From NCBI RefSeq assembly GCF_007954355.1, contig NZ_VOLR01000002.1, positions 186,001 to 250,000 on the forward strand: a stretch of DNA of 64,000 nt. The letters are read 5' to 3'. The stretch comes from Colwellia hornerae (lineage in GTDB: Bacteria > Pseudomonadota > Gammaproteobacteria > Enterobacterales > Alteromonadaceae). The translations under genes were made by a program, and so were the position numbers. Each line of letters opens with the position of its first letter. The stretch's first letter is position 1. The notes beneath the pieces are model-generated. The model made no database searches. It was given only the letters and a program-made list of their open reading frames with translations, and was not told the DNA's origin. Of this stretch, positions 49,565 to 58,363 are shown one piece after another.

Positions 49565-52510
49565 CTGAACTGTTTATTAACACTGCAAGGTTGGCAAAAG
49601 TTATTTTGTCGTTTTCAACTTTCTGTATTTCAGCCGTTAACAAGCGCTACATTTTTTATATGTACCTGTCTTATATTCACGTCTGGAGCATTTGCCGAAA
49701 ACTTGATCAACTTTACAGTGAAGGAACAGCGTGCTGATAAAGCGCTCATTTCATTTGCATTACAGGCAAATAAAACGATTTTATTTTCCTATGACTTAAC
49801 AAAAGAACATTATGCAAATGAGTTAAAGGGTAAATATTCGGTTAAAGACGGTTTACAACAACTTTTACAAAACACCAACTTAACCGCTGTTATAGATAAC
49901 GCTGGTCAACTGAGCATAAAACTACATAAACACCTCAGGAGTAATATAACAATGAATAAAAGCACAATGCTCAAAGCAGCTTTAGTTCCACTAATGCTAA
50001 GCGCAGCAAGTCAAACAGCACTTGCCCAAGAGCCTGCTCAAGTCAGTGAGCAAGAAGTAGAAAAAATTTCAGTTATAGGTAGCCGTGTTGCTGGTCGTTC
50101 TGCAGAAGATTTACCTGTTCCCGTAGACATTTTGTCTGCTGAAGCTTTGCTTAACACCGGACAAACAGAAGTCGGTAGAATGTTACAAGCCATAGCCCCA
50201 TCATTTAACTTTTCAAGCTCATCGATTAGTGATGGAACTGATGCATTGCGCCCTGCTACCTTACGTGGCTTAGGTCCTGATCAAACATTAGTGTTAATCA
50301 ATGGCAAACGCCGTCATCAAGCGAGTTTAATTCACATTAACACCTCAGTTGGACGTGGTACTGCTGGCACAGATATGAATGCTATTCCTGCCGCATCTAT
50401 TAAGCGTATTGAAGTCTTGCGTGACGGCGCCGCTGCGCAATATGGTTCAGATGCCATTGCCGGTGTTATTAATATTATTCTTAAAGATCAAAGTGAAGGT
50501 GGAAGTGTTGGTGTTTCGTATGGCGAGAACTCAGCTGGCGATGGTGCAACGACTAATATCGATATTTCTAAGGGTTTTGCACTTGGCGATAATGGCTTCC
50601 TTAATACCACGTTAAATATACGTGATAGAGGCTACTCTGACCGAGCCGGCTTACATGGTTCATGTCAATTTTCAGGTTGTACCCAGCTTGATAATGGCGA
50701 TTACTTATTAGGCGATCCGCGTGAAGCTACCGCGACTCGTGAAACATTTCGTATTGGCGACGCAGACTCTGAGCAAATAGGGCTAACGATCAATACTGGC
50801 TACGATTTAGCTGATGGTCATTTGTATGGTTTTGTTACTTATTCAAGCCGTGATAACGAATCTGCCGCTTTTTTTCGCCATAATGCGAACGGCGGAGGTA
50901 ACGCACAGCTTCAAGATGGTGATGCAACGATTCCTGCTGGATTTTTACCTAAAATCAATACTGGAATAAAAGATATTTCATACAACTTTGGGTATAAAAC
51001 TGAGTTTAGTAATGATTCATCATTAGATTTATCATATACCTATGGTGAAAATAATATTGATTACACGACTCGAGATACCATCAATTCATCTTACGCTAAT
51101 TCACTCATCTACACCTCAGCGCTATCCGCTAATGAGATTCGTAGCTCAATTCCTCGCGAAGCTTTTGCTTACGGCTTAGAACTCACCTTACAAACTATTA
51201 ATATGGATTACACTCAAAATTTTGATTGGTTTTCTTTAGCTATGGGTACCGAGTTTCGCACAGATGAATTTAGAGTAAAAGCAGGTGATGAATACTCATA
51301 CCGAGATTATGATACTGATGAACTAGGTAATAGCTTATATGCGACAGACCGCAGTGCAGGAACACAAGGATTTGGTGGTACAGCCCCACTACAATCTGTT
51401 GATGAATCTCGTGATGTAATTTCTTTTTACATTGACACTGAAGCAGAAGTCACTGATAACCTAATTATTAGCACAGCGGTTCGCTATGATGATTACGACG
51501 GCTTTGGTGATAGCACTAATTTCAAACTTGCTGCGAATTGGTCAATTACAGATGATATATCATTGCGTGGCGCCACAAGTACTGGCTTTAGAGCTCCATC
51601 AATGCAACAACTTTATACTGATAATATTAGTACTCAATTCCAAACAGACCCTAACGGTGGTGACCAAATTGCAGTACAAATTGGTACTTTCCGAAATGAC
51701 AGTATTCTAGCGCAAGCTATTGGGATCCCTGAGCTAAAAGAAGAAGTATCAACCAACTTTAGTATTGGCTCTGTAGTAAGAGTTACCGATGATATTAATT
51801 TAACGGTTGATTTTTATTCTATTGAAATTGAAGACCGTATTGTGTTAAGTAATTCATTAGGTAACGGTTTATCACCAGCGCTTGATGCGGCATTAGCTTC
51901 TTCTGGAGCAGGTGCTGGGCAATTCTTTTTAAATGGTGCTGATACTAAAACAACAGGTGTTGATATTATAGCAACATGGAATACAGAAGTGATGTCTGGC
52001 ACATTAGACTTAACATTTGCTGCAAATTTTTCGGAAACAGAAGTTACCGATACTTATACTCCAGCAGGAAGTGCATTAGGTGGAATTTCACCTGAGGATG
52101 TTTTTTCAGAGCAGGCGATTTCTATTATTGAAGAATGGCAACCTCAAGACCGCATAAGTTTAAGTGGCTTATATAAGATTGGCGATTTCACCGTTAACTT
52201 AGCCTTTAATCGTTACGGTGAATACACGGTTCTTGATGGTGAAAGACAAACGTATGGCGCTGAAGTATTAACAGATTTACGCGTCAATTATCAATTTAAC
52301 GATGAGCTTTCATTTAACATCGGTGGAAATAATATCTTTGATGTGTACCCTGATAAAAATGAAATAGGTAATTCTCGCTCTGGTACTATTGTTGACGCCA
52401 ATGGCAATGTTATTGTCAGTAGTCCTGGTGTGTTTACTTATTCACGCCGTTCAGCACCTTTTGGTTTTAACGGTGCCTATTTCTACGCCGGCGCTGAATA
52501 CCGTTTCTAG
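49565..52510 (+). CDS. TonB-dependent receptor with STN signalling domain; two in-frame signal peptides
   Basis: The frame is open from a TAA near 49520. The first ordinary start is TTG 49703, but that lies after a clear signal peptide coded at 49649-49700 (FFICTCLIFTSGAFA|EN), so translation must begin earlier if the STN domain is made. The best place is CTG 49565, nine bases after GAGGA, giving 981 residues; a TTG start gives 935. STN domain ~47-125 of the long form (NFTVKEQRADKAL). Then, at ATG 49952 (AGGAG ten bases upstream), a second complete signal peptide (LMLSAASQTALA|QE), plug (~155-280, with GRGTAGTDMNAIP, VLRDGAAAQYG) and a beta-barrel ending in Phe. Ligand unknown; controlled by the FecI/FecR pair. 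Confidence 0.88.
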   Translation: MNCLLTLQGWQKLFCRFQLSVFQPLTSATFFICTCLIFTSGAFAENLINFTVKEQRADKALISFALQANKTILFSYDLTKEHYANELKGKYSVKDGLQQLLQNTNLTAVIDNAGQLSIKLHKHLRSNITMNKSTMLKAALVPLMLSAASQTALAQEPAQVSEQEVEKISVIGSRVAGRSAEDLPVPVDILSAEALLNTGQTEVGRMLQAIAPSFNFSSSSISDGTDALRPATLRGLGPDQTLVLINGKRRHQASLIHINTSVGRGTAGTDMNAIPAASIKRIEVLRDGAAAQYGSDAIAGVINIILKDQSEGGSVGVSYGENSAGDGATTNIDISKGFALGDNGFLNTTLNIRDRGYSDRAGLHGSCQFSGCTQLDNGDYLLGDPREATATRETFRIGDADSEQIGLTINTGYDLADGHLYGFVTYSSRDNESAAFFRHNANGGGNAQLQDGDATIPAGFLPKINTGIKDISYNFGYKTEFSNDSSLDLSYTYGENNIDYTTRDTINSSYANSLIYTSALSANEIRSSIPREAFAYGLELTLQTINMDYTQNFDWFSLAMGTEFRTDEFRVKAGDEYSYRDYDTDELGNSLYATDRSAGTQGFGGTAPLQSVDESRDVISFYIDTEAEVTDNLIISTAVRYDDYDGFGDSTNFKLAANWSITDDISLRGATSTGFRAPSMQQLYTDNISTQFQTDPNGGDQIAVQIGTFRNDSILAQAIGIPELKEEVSTNFSIGSVVRVTDDINLTVDFYSIEIEDRIVLSNSLGNGLSPALDAALASSGAGAGQFFLNGADTKTTGVDIIATWNTEVMSGTLDLTFAANFSETEVTDTYTPAGSALGGISPEDVFSEQAISIIEEWQPQDRISLSGLYKIGDFTVNLAFNRYGEYTVLDGERQTYGAEVLTDLRVNYQFNDELSFNIGGNNIFDVYPDKNEIGNSRSGTIVDANGNVIVSSPGVFTYSRRSAPFGFNGAYFYAGAEYRF

Positions 52511-52577
52511 TTGTATACTTAAACCATATACATATACTGGTTTCAAATGATTTAGTTATAAGTAAGTTATTACAATC

Positions 52578-52613
52578 AAAAAAGCAAAGTGTTTACACTT
52601 TGCTTTTTTTTAT
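52578..52613 (+). terminator. Terminator after TonB receptor gene
   Basis: Arms 52578-52592 and 52595-52609 (AGCAAAGTGT / ACACTTTGCT core, A- and T-flanked) make a long stem followed by a T-rich tract. Ends the FecI-FecR-receptor cassette. Confidence 0.92.
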
Positions 52614-52647
52614 TTCTTTGAAACATAAGCGAAAAAAATTTAAAACA

Positions 52648-52920
52648 AATTAACAAGACACTCATCCTAAATTGAACAATTTTTACCTTTGTACTACGCT
52701 AAAGTAACCAAGCTATTTTATCTTAGGTGAGTTATGGCCACGCCAAGGAAGCAACAAATCAGTTTAGTCGACACACCTTATTACCATTGTGTGGCGCGTT
52801 GTGTTCGACGCGCTTTCTTATGTGGTGAAGATACCTTTTCAGGTCAAAGTTTTGAGCACCGGCAAGCTTGGGTGGAAGACAAACTGCACTTTCTCACGCA
52901 AGTCTTTGCGATTGAGGTGT
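52648..52920 (+). repeat. Truncated left-end copy of Y1 element (278-bp tandem duplication)
   Basis: This stretch recurs with few changes 278 bp later. It starts with AATTAACAAGACACTCAT and carries the promoter region and first ~60 codons of the transposase, then stops where the full element begins. Confidence 0.9.
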
Positions 52921-52922
52921 GA
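52734..52922 (+). pseudogene. 5' fragment of Y1 transposase gene
   Basis: 62 codons nearly identical to the start of the full transposase gene at 53012; the TGA at 52920-52922 arises at the junction with the next copy. It lacks the HUH and Tyr residues, so it cannot be active. Confidence 0.9.
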
Positions 52923-52925
52923 ACA

Positions 52926-54192
52926 AATTAACAAGATACTCATTCTAAATTGAACAATTTTTACCTTTGTACTACGCTAAAGTAACCAAGCTATTTTATC
53001 TTAGGTGAGTTATGGCCACGCCAAGGAAGCAACAAATCAGTTTAGTTGACACACCTTATTACCATTGTGTGGCGCGTTGTGTTCGACGCGCTTTCTTATG
53101 TGGTGAAGATACCTTTTCAGGTCAAAGTTTTGAGCACCGGCGAGGTTGGGTAGAAGACAAACTGCACTTTCTCACGCAAGTTTTTGCGATAGAGGTGTGT
53201 GCCTATGCGGTAATGAGTAATCACTATCATGTGGTGTTATTTATTGATGAAGAAAAAGCGAAGCAGTGGACAATGACTGAGGTACTCGTGCGTTGGCATC
53301 GCATACACAAAGGCACGTTATTGACCAAACAATACTGTAACGGTGAGCGCTTAGCTACCCCCTTACTTGATGAGGTGAATGCAACCGCCGAGGTCTATCG
53401 AAAACGCCTGATGAAAATCAGTTGGTTTATGGGCTATATCAATGAAAGTATTGCAAGAGCGGCTAACCAAGAAGATAACTGCACCGGTAGATTTTGGGAA
53501 GGACGCTTTAAATCCCAAGCGTTATTGGATGAAGCAGCGCTAGCGTCTTGTATGGCCTATGTTGATTTAAACCCTATTCGAGCCAATATCGCAAAGACAC
53601 CTGAGCGCTCAGCCCACACAAGCATAAAACGTCGTTGTGAACAGGCAAAAATTGGCCAACAGCCTAAGACCCTGTTGCCCTTTGTTGGTAACCCCAGGAA
53701 AAACATGCCAAAGGGGCTGCCTTTTGAACTCGTCGACTATCTTCAATTAATTGCGTTAACTGGCCGCTGTATCAGTGGAGATAAACGGGGTTTCATCGAA
53801 CAAAAACAACCAGAGATACTCAAGCGATTAAATATTTCAGCTGAAAACTGGTTAATCATTACCACCGAATTTAGAACACAATTTCATGGTGCTATCGGCC
53901 ACGAAGATGTGCTTAGTGATTACTGCGAGCATCAGCAATTAAAGCGACGACATAACTTAAGCCATTGCAATAAACTCTTTGCCTGAAAACATTAAAAGCA
54001 GGTGTGAATAATAAATCCATGACTTTGGGTGAATATCCTTGCCAAAAAATTGTTATTTTAGGATAAAATGATTGCATTTTCCTCTAACACACGGATAGAT
54101 TATCAAAAGTCGATCTTATAGATGAAGGATCAATAAATGTTTAAATATCTGTGTCAGATTTTTAGATTTTTAACATGAGTGTCTTATTAATT
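52926..54192 (+). mobile_element. Y1 (HUH) transposase element with 18-bp terminal inverted repeats
   Basis: About 1.27 kb. Left end AATTAACAAGATACTCAT (52926-52943); right end, at 54175-54192, reads ATGAGTGTCTTATTAATT, whose reverse complement matches the left-end motif of copy one at 17 of 18 bases. It encodes one transposase. Ends are my reading of the shared motif; no target duplication could be confirmed because neighbouring sequence is also repeat. Confidence 0.7.
53012..53986 (+). CDS. REP-associated tyrosine transposase (Y1, IS200-like)
   Basis: 324 residues. HUH motif His71-Tyr-His73 in VMSNHYHVVLF and catalytic Tyr184 in CMAYVDLNPIRA; N-terminal DTPYYHCVARCVRRAF is typical of the family. 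The C-terminal ~100 residues (from ~220) are a family-specific extension. It nicks and joins single-stranded DNA through the Tyr. It appears intact and may be active. Confidence 0.95.
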   Translation: MATPRKQQISLVDTPYYHCVARCVRRAFLCGEDTFSGQSFEHRRGWVEDKLHFLTQVFAIEVCAYAVMSNHYHVVLFIDEEKAKQWTMTEVLVRWHRIHKGTLLTKQYCNGERLATPLLDEVNATAEVYRKRLMKISWFMGYINESIARAANQEDNCTGRFWEGRFKSQALLDEAALASCMAYVDLNPIRANIAKTPERSAHTSIKRRCEQAKIGQQPKTLLPFVGNPRKNMPKGLPFELVDYLQLIALTGRCISGDKRGFIEQKQPEILKRLNISAENWLIITTEFRTQFHGAIGHEDVLSDYCEHQQLKRRHNLSHCNKLFA

Positions 54193-54277
54193 TTGTTGGT
54201 GTTAACTCTAACCTTTTAGAACGTTGGATTTATGAATTTGAAGAAGATGATGATGGACGTGCTTTTTATCAGAAGCG
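54193..54277 (+). pseudogene. Possible IS3-type OrfA remnant
   Basis: A short plus-strand frame ending in TGA at 54279-54281 reads VGVNSNLLERW then an acidic stretch and GRAF, resembling the helix-turn-helix of IS3-family OrfA. Too short to be sure. Confidence 0.35.
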
Positions 54278-54485
54278 GTGAACTGACTTATTAATTCTCT
54301 TATCGGTCTGTACTCCATAAGTGTTGAAATATCTGGGTCATTTTTTTTGATTTTTAACATGAGTGTCTTATTCATTTTTTAGTGAACTGACTTATTAATT
54401 CTCTTATCGGTCTGTACTCCATAAGTGTTGAAATATCTGGGTCATTTTTTTTGATTTTTAACATGAGTGTCTTATTCATTTTTTA
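54278..54485. repeat. 104-bp tandem duplication closed by element right-end motif
   Basis: Copies 54278-54381 and 54382-54485 are nearly identical. Each ends with ATGAGTGTCTTATTCATTTT (54359- and 54463-), a variant of the Y1 element right end. A third, partial relative precedes at ~54138-54192. Confidence 0.9.
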
Positions 54486-54497
54486 TTAATACTTCTG

Positions 54498-54735
54498 ATG
54501 ATTATTAGTAACTCCCTGCTAGATTTAACCTCTTTTTTACAAAATAGTAAAAGTCATTTCATTAGTTCTGAAGAAATTGAAAAAAAACAAAGAATATACT
54601 GTTGAATATGGTATTGAAATTGATGATGATGTCCAAAGAGAAATAAATACTATAGATTTAAGTGTAATGGTTGAAAACACTGTTCGTTCGAAAAACATGT
54701 TGGAGGTAATTAAAAGCTCACTGGTCCTATGGTAA
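54498..54735 (+). pseudogene. Frameshifted small gene, function unknown
   Basis: Reads as MIISNSLLDLTSFL... in frame one to a TGA at 54603-54605, but after an eight-A run (54580-54587) the next frame continues as protein-like sequence (EYTVEYGIEIDDDVQREINT...) to TAA 54733-54735. One A fewer would restore a ~78-residue protein. Either a real frameshift mutation or a base error in a homopolymer. Family not recognised. Confidence 0.5.
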
Positions 54736-54791
54736 AATAGCGTGGCTTTGTCGATAGTATGACAAAAAGCCATTCTTTTAGATAAAACACT

Positions 54792-55583
54792 TTGGAGAAT
54801 TTTATTATAGAGCATCTTAGCTGTTCTAAAGAAATTGCTGAACTTCCTGATAAAGCGTTGCATCAAGCGCAGCTTACTGAGGCAGCTATTGCCATTAGTA
54901 TTAATGGTATTAGCCAAGCGGTAATGATGGCATCACCTGAGCATTTGAAAGACTTTGCACTTGGTTTTAGTTTAAGCGAAGGCTTAATTCATTCGCTTGA
55001 CGAAGTTTTAGATATCATTGTTCATTCGCATGTCTCTGGATGGCAAGTTGATATTCTGGTTTTAGCACGAGTTCAACATCGATTAAAACAACGACGTAGA
55101 ACGATGGCTGGGCCAAGTGGCTGTGGCCTTTGTGGCCTTGACTCTATTGAAGCTGCTATGTTATTAACCCTGCCTCATCAAAAAGAGGTAAAATCGTTTC
55201 AATTACCCTCTGAGCAAATTATTATGCAAGCAAGGGATGCCTTGCCTAGTATTTTAAAAAAATCGGCTAGTATTAGAGGAAATCATTGCGCTGCCTTTTT
55301 TGATTTATCAGCTAAAATCATCGCTTTTCGAGAAGATGTGGGCCGCCATTCAGCGTTAGATAAATTGCTAGGTTGTTTGTCGCAGAAAAAACTGCTGACT
55401 CATGATGGTTTTGCTTTAATAACAAGCCGCTGCAGTCATGATTTAATTGCCAAGGCAGCTCGCTTATCTCTGACAACGTTAGTCACGCTAGCACAGCCGA
55501 CTGACTTAGCTGTTAATTCAGCTCGTCAATCAAAAATAGCCCTATTTTGCTTCCAACATGGGCAACTAAAACGTTACGCCTAA
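54792..55583 (+). CDS. fdhD: Formate dehydrogenase accessory sulfurtransferase FdhD; start uncertain
   Basis: 263 residues from TTG 54792, the first ordinary start after an in-frame TAA at 54783. FdhD motifs: NGISQAVMMASPEHLKDFALGF, GPSGCGLCG (the sulfur-carrying CxxC) and EDVGRHSALDK. It passes sulfur to the molybdenum cofactor of the formate dehydrogenase encoded just downstream. The start is odd: the TTG has no ribosome-binding site, while the GGAG at 54794-54797 is spaced for an ATT. Eight codons from ATG 54759 (MTKSHSFR) run into the TAA in the same frame, so a nonsense mutation of an originally longer N-terminus is possible. Confidence 0.88.
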   Translation: MENFIIEHLSCSKEIAELPDKALHQAQLTEAAIAISINGISQAVMMASPEHLKDFALGFSLSEGLIHSLDEVLDIIVHSHVSGWQVDILVLARVQHRLKQRRRTMAGPSGCGLCGLDSIEAAMLLTLPHQKEVKSFQLPSEQIIMQARDALPSILKKSASIRGNHCAAFFDLSAKIIAFREDVGRHSALDKLLGCLSQKKLLTHDGFALITSRCSHDLIAKAARLSLTTLVTLAQPTDLAVNSARQSKIALFCFQHGQLKRYA

Positions 55584-55594
55584 AAAGGATTTAT

Positions 55595-57886
55595 ATGTCT
55601 AAGTCATCAAAAAACAATCCTGCCTATTCTTCACCTGCTGGTGGTTGGGGAGCACTAAGAAGCTCAGCAAAACACTTAATTCAAAGTGAAAATGCCGCGA
55701 AAAGCGTTAAAGCCTTACTCAGAGCAAATCAGCCGGGTGGCTTTGACTGTCCAGGTTGCGCATGGGGTGATTCTGCCACTGCTGGAAAAGTAGATTTTTG
55801 TGAAAATGGCGTTAAAGCCATTGCATGGGAAGCTACGAGTAAACGTGTTGATAGCAATTTTTTCAAACAGTATTCAATAACAGAATTACAGCAATGGGAT
55901 GATCATTCACTGGAGAAAAGTGGCCGTTTAACCGAGCCAATGTATTACGATGGTGAAAATGATCACTACCAGCCAATTAGTTGGCAAGAGGCTTTTAAAA
56001 TCATTGGCACTAGCCTTCAGCAACTTTCTTCCCCCAATGAAGCATTATTGTATACCTCTGGTCGAGCAAGTAATGAAGTAGCCTATTTATATCAGTTATT
56101 TGGCCGAGTGTTAGGCACAAATAACTTTCCTGACTGCTCTAATATGTGTCATGAAGCCTCTGGCATAGGCATGACAAATAGTCTTGGTACCGGTAAAGGT
56201 ACGGTGACTATGGACGATTTTTCTAAAGCTGACGCCATTTTTGTCTTCGGCCAAAATCCAGGTACTAATCACCCTCGTATGTTGGGAACCTTGCGTGAGG
56301 CAAGTAAACGCGGAGCTAAAATTGTCTCTGTTAACAATTTGAAAGAACGTGGCTTACAAAAGTTTTCAGACCCGCAAAGCCCAAAAGAAATGATTTTCTT
56401 AACGGGGACTACCATCAGTCAATATTATTTCACGCCTCGCTTAGGTGGAGACATGGCGTTGTTACGTGGCGTCGCTAAATGTTTATTTGAAAAATTTGAG
56501 CATGATAAATCAGTGCTCGATACCGACTTTATCAATGAACATTGCCATGGTTTTGAAGCATATCGACAACGTGTTGCGGCAAGTGATTGGGATAAAATCC
56601 TTGACCAATGTAGTTTAACTCGAGAAAATATTGAACAGATAGCAACAATATATACCAGCAGTAATAAGGTTATTTTCACTTGGGCGATGGGTATTACCCA
56701 ACACCGCCACTCTGTCGCTACGGTACGAGAGCTATTGAACGTACTCATGCTCAGAGGTAATATTGGCAAAGCAGGGGCTGGCGCATGTCCAGTACGCGGT
56801 CATTCAAATGTGCAAGGTAATCGCACTATGGGGATCAATGAAAATCCGTCTATGGACTTTCTTGATGCACTAGAACATCGTTACTCTTTTAGTGTTCCTC
56901 GTGATAATGGTTTTAATACCGTTGAGTCTATTCATGCCATGCTTGAGGGTAAAGCTAAGGTATTTATTGCCTTGGGCGGTAATTTTTCAGCGGCAACACC
57001 CGATACTACGCGTACTCACAAGGCCTTAAAAAATTGTGACTTAACCGTACAAATCAGTACTAAATTAAATCGAAGCCATGTGATAACAGGTAAACGTGCG
57101 CTAATTCTCCCGTGTTTAGGCCGTACAGAAATAGATCGTCAATCTAGCGGTGAACAATGTATTACGGTCGAAGACTCGATGAGTATGGTACACAGTTCAA
57201 CGGGTCAAAATGAACCAGCAGCTAACACGCTTCGTTCAGAAACAGCTATTGTTGCTGCAATAGCCATGGCATCAGTAGGCGATAAAATAGTCGATTGGAA
57301 TACCTTGGCTGGTGATTATGACTTAATTCGTCAAGAAATAAGTGCTGTTATACCCGGTTTTGATGACTATAACTTCCGAATAAAAGCAGGTAGAGGCTTC
57401 CACTTACAAAATTCAGCAGCACAACGTCATTGGCGTACTCCAATACAAAAAGCCATTTTTAGTGATGCTAGATTACCAGAGCAATTAGTACATGAACGTG
57501 CACAGTTAATGACTAAAAAGCCGGTACTAACGCTGCAAACACTGCGTTCACACGATCAATACAACACCACTATTTATGGAATGGATGATCGTTACCGTGG
57601 TGTGTATGGTGAACGTAACATTATCTTTATGAATGCAAAAGATATAAATAAACAGGCATTAAAAAATGGAGATCGTGTAAAAATAACAACCGTATCAAAC
57701 GATGGCATAGCACGTTCGCTCTCTAATTTTAAAATTGTTGAATATCTTATCCCTCCAGGTTGTGTGGCTGCCTATTATCCAGAAACAAATCCCTTAGTGC
57801 CATTAGAAAGTATCGCTGACGAATGCGGTACCCCAACATATAAATCGATACCAATATCTATTGAAAAAATGGATAACCAGCAATAG
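55595..57886 (+). CDS. FdhF/YdeP-family molybdopterin oxidoreductase
   Basis: 763 residues from ATG 55595, after AAAGGA; an upstream in-frame ATG at 55547 lies inside fdhD. N-terminal CPGCAWGD carries a CxxC, and NMCHEASGIGM places a Cys at the position that is Sec or Cys in formate dehydrogenase H. Bis-MGD-binding domains follow (RGHSNVQGNRTMGINENPS). Family members include E. coli YdeP; whether this one oxidises formate or another substrate is not decided. Twelve bp after fdhD, same operon. Confidence 0.92.
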   Translation: MSKSSKNNPAYSSPAGGWGALRSSAKHLIQSENAAKSVKALLRANQPGGFDCPGCAWGDSATAGKVDFCENGVKAIAWEATSKRVDSNFFKQYSITELQQWDDHSLEKSGRLTEPMYYDGENDHYQPISWQEAFKIIGTSLQQLSSPNEALLYTSGRASNEVAYLYQLFGRVLGTNNFPDCSNMCHEASGIGMTNSLGTGKGTVTMDDFSKADAIFVFGQNPGTNHPRMLGTLREASKRGAKIVSVNNLKERGLQKFSDPQSPKEMIFLTGTTISQYYFTPRLGGDMALLRGVAKCLFEKFEHDKSVLDTDFINEHCHGFEAYRQRVAASDWDKILDQCSLTRENIEQIATIYTSSNKVIFTWAMGITQHRHSVATVRELLNVLMLRGNIGKAGAGACPVRGHSNVQGNRTMGINENPSMDFLDALEHRYSFSVPRDNGFNTVESIHAMLEGKAKVFIALGGNFSAATPDTTRTHKALKNCDLTVQISTKLNRSHVITGKRALILPCLGRTEIDRQSSGEQCITVEDSMSMVHSSTGQNEPAANTLRSETAIVAAIAMASVGDKIVDWNTLAGDYDLIRQEISAVIPGFDDYNFRIKAGRGFHLQNSAAQRHWRTPIQKAIFSDARLPEQLVHERAQLMTKKPVLTLQTLRSHDQYNTTIYGMDDRYRGVYGERNIIFMNAKDINKQALKNGDRVKITTVSNDGIARSLSNFKIVEYLIPPGCVAAYYPETNPLVPLESIADECGTPTYKSIPISIEKMDNQQ

Positions 57887-58363
57887 GTCATAGCTAGACA
57901 AACCGGTAACCTATCAAGGTCGACAAAATATGCTTCTTGATTGATAACCGATATAGTTAACTTTACATCGGTGAATTAAAACTACGAGGCGCGACTGGAG
58001 TGGTCGAGCAACAAACCTTTAAGTTCATATACTTTACTTCGTACATCACTCAATGACATGCTAGGGTAATATCATAATGTTAACCGAATAGGTTTATTAT
58101 TAAATTTATATCTATATTGCTAAACAACTTTACCTTTTTAGATTCACTAAGCCTTATAAAGTCTCGACCGGTAACCTCAGGAGGTTATCTTATTGTTTGT
58201 CCAGTAGCTTCTTTAATTCTTTTTCTGTAAGCTTCATATTTTCTGCAGACACATAAAAAATTTATGTACACAGCTGTGTAATAAAAATTTAAAACATCAT
58301 TTAATGACAAGAATAAAAACAATGACAAACAACAGTGGATTGATTAAAGGCCAGTAAATACGG
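57887..58363. other. Gene-free stretch before sbcB
   Basis: 477 bp with a repeated ACCGGTAACCT (near 57900 and 58167) and a small hairpin (58170-58189, GGTAACCTC / GAGGTTATC with a very short loop) followed by a weak T-rich tract. No gene supported. Confidence 0.5.

Noticed and set aside
54498-54735. Programmed -1 frameshift at the A8 run
   Set aside because: The shift needed is +1, not -1, and the slippery context does not fit; a mutation or base error is simpler.
54537-54917. 126-codon minus-strand frame across the fdhD 5' end
   Set aside because: It is the antisense of fdhD and of the broken small gene; sequence is low in protein-like features.
58196-58251. Tiny minus-strand frame before sbcB (MKLTEKELKKLLDKQ)
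   Set aside because: Only 15-20 codons, no ribosome-binding site, no known family.
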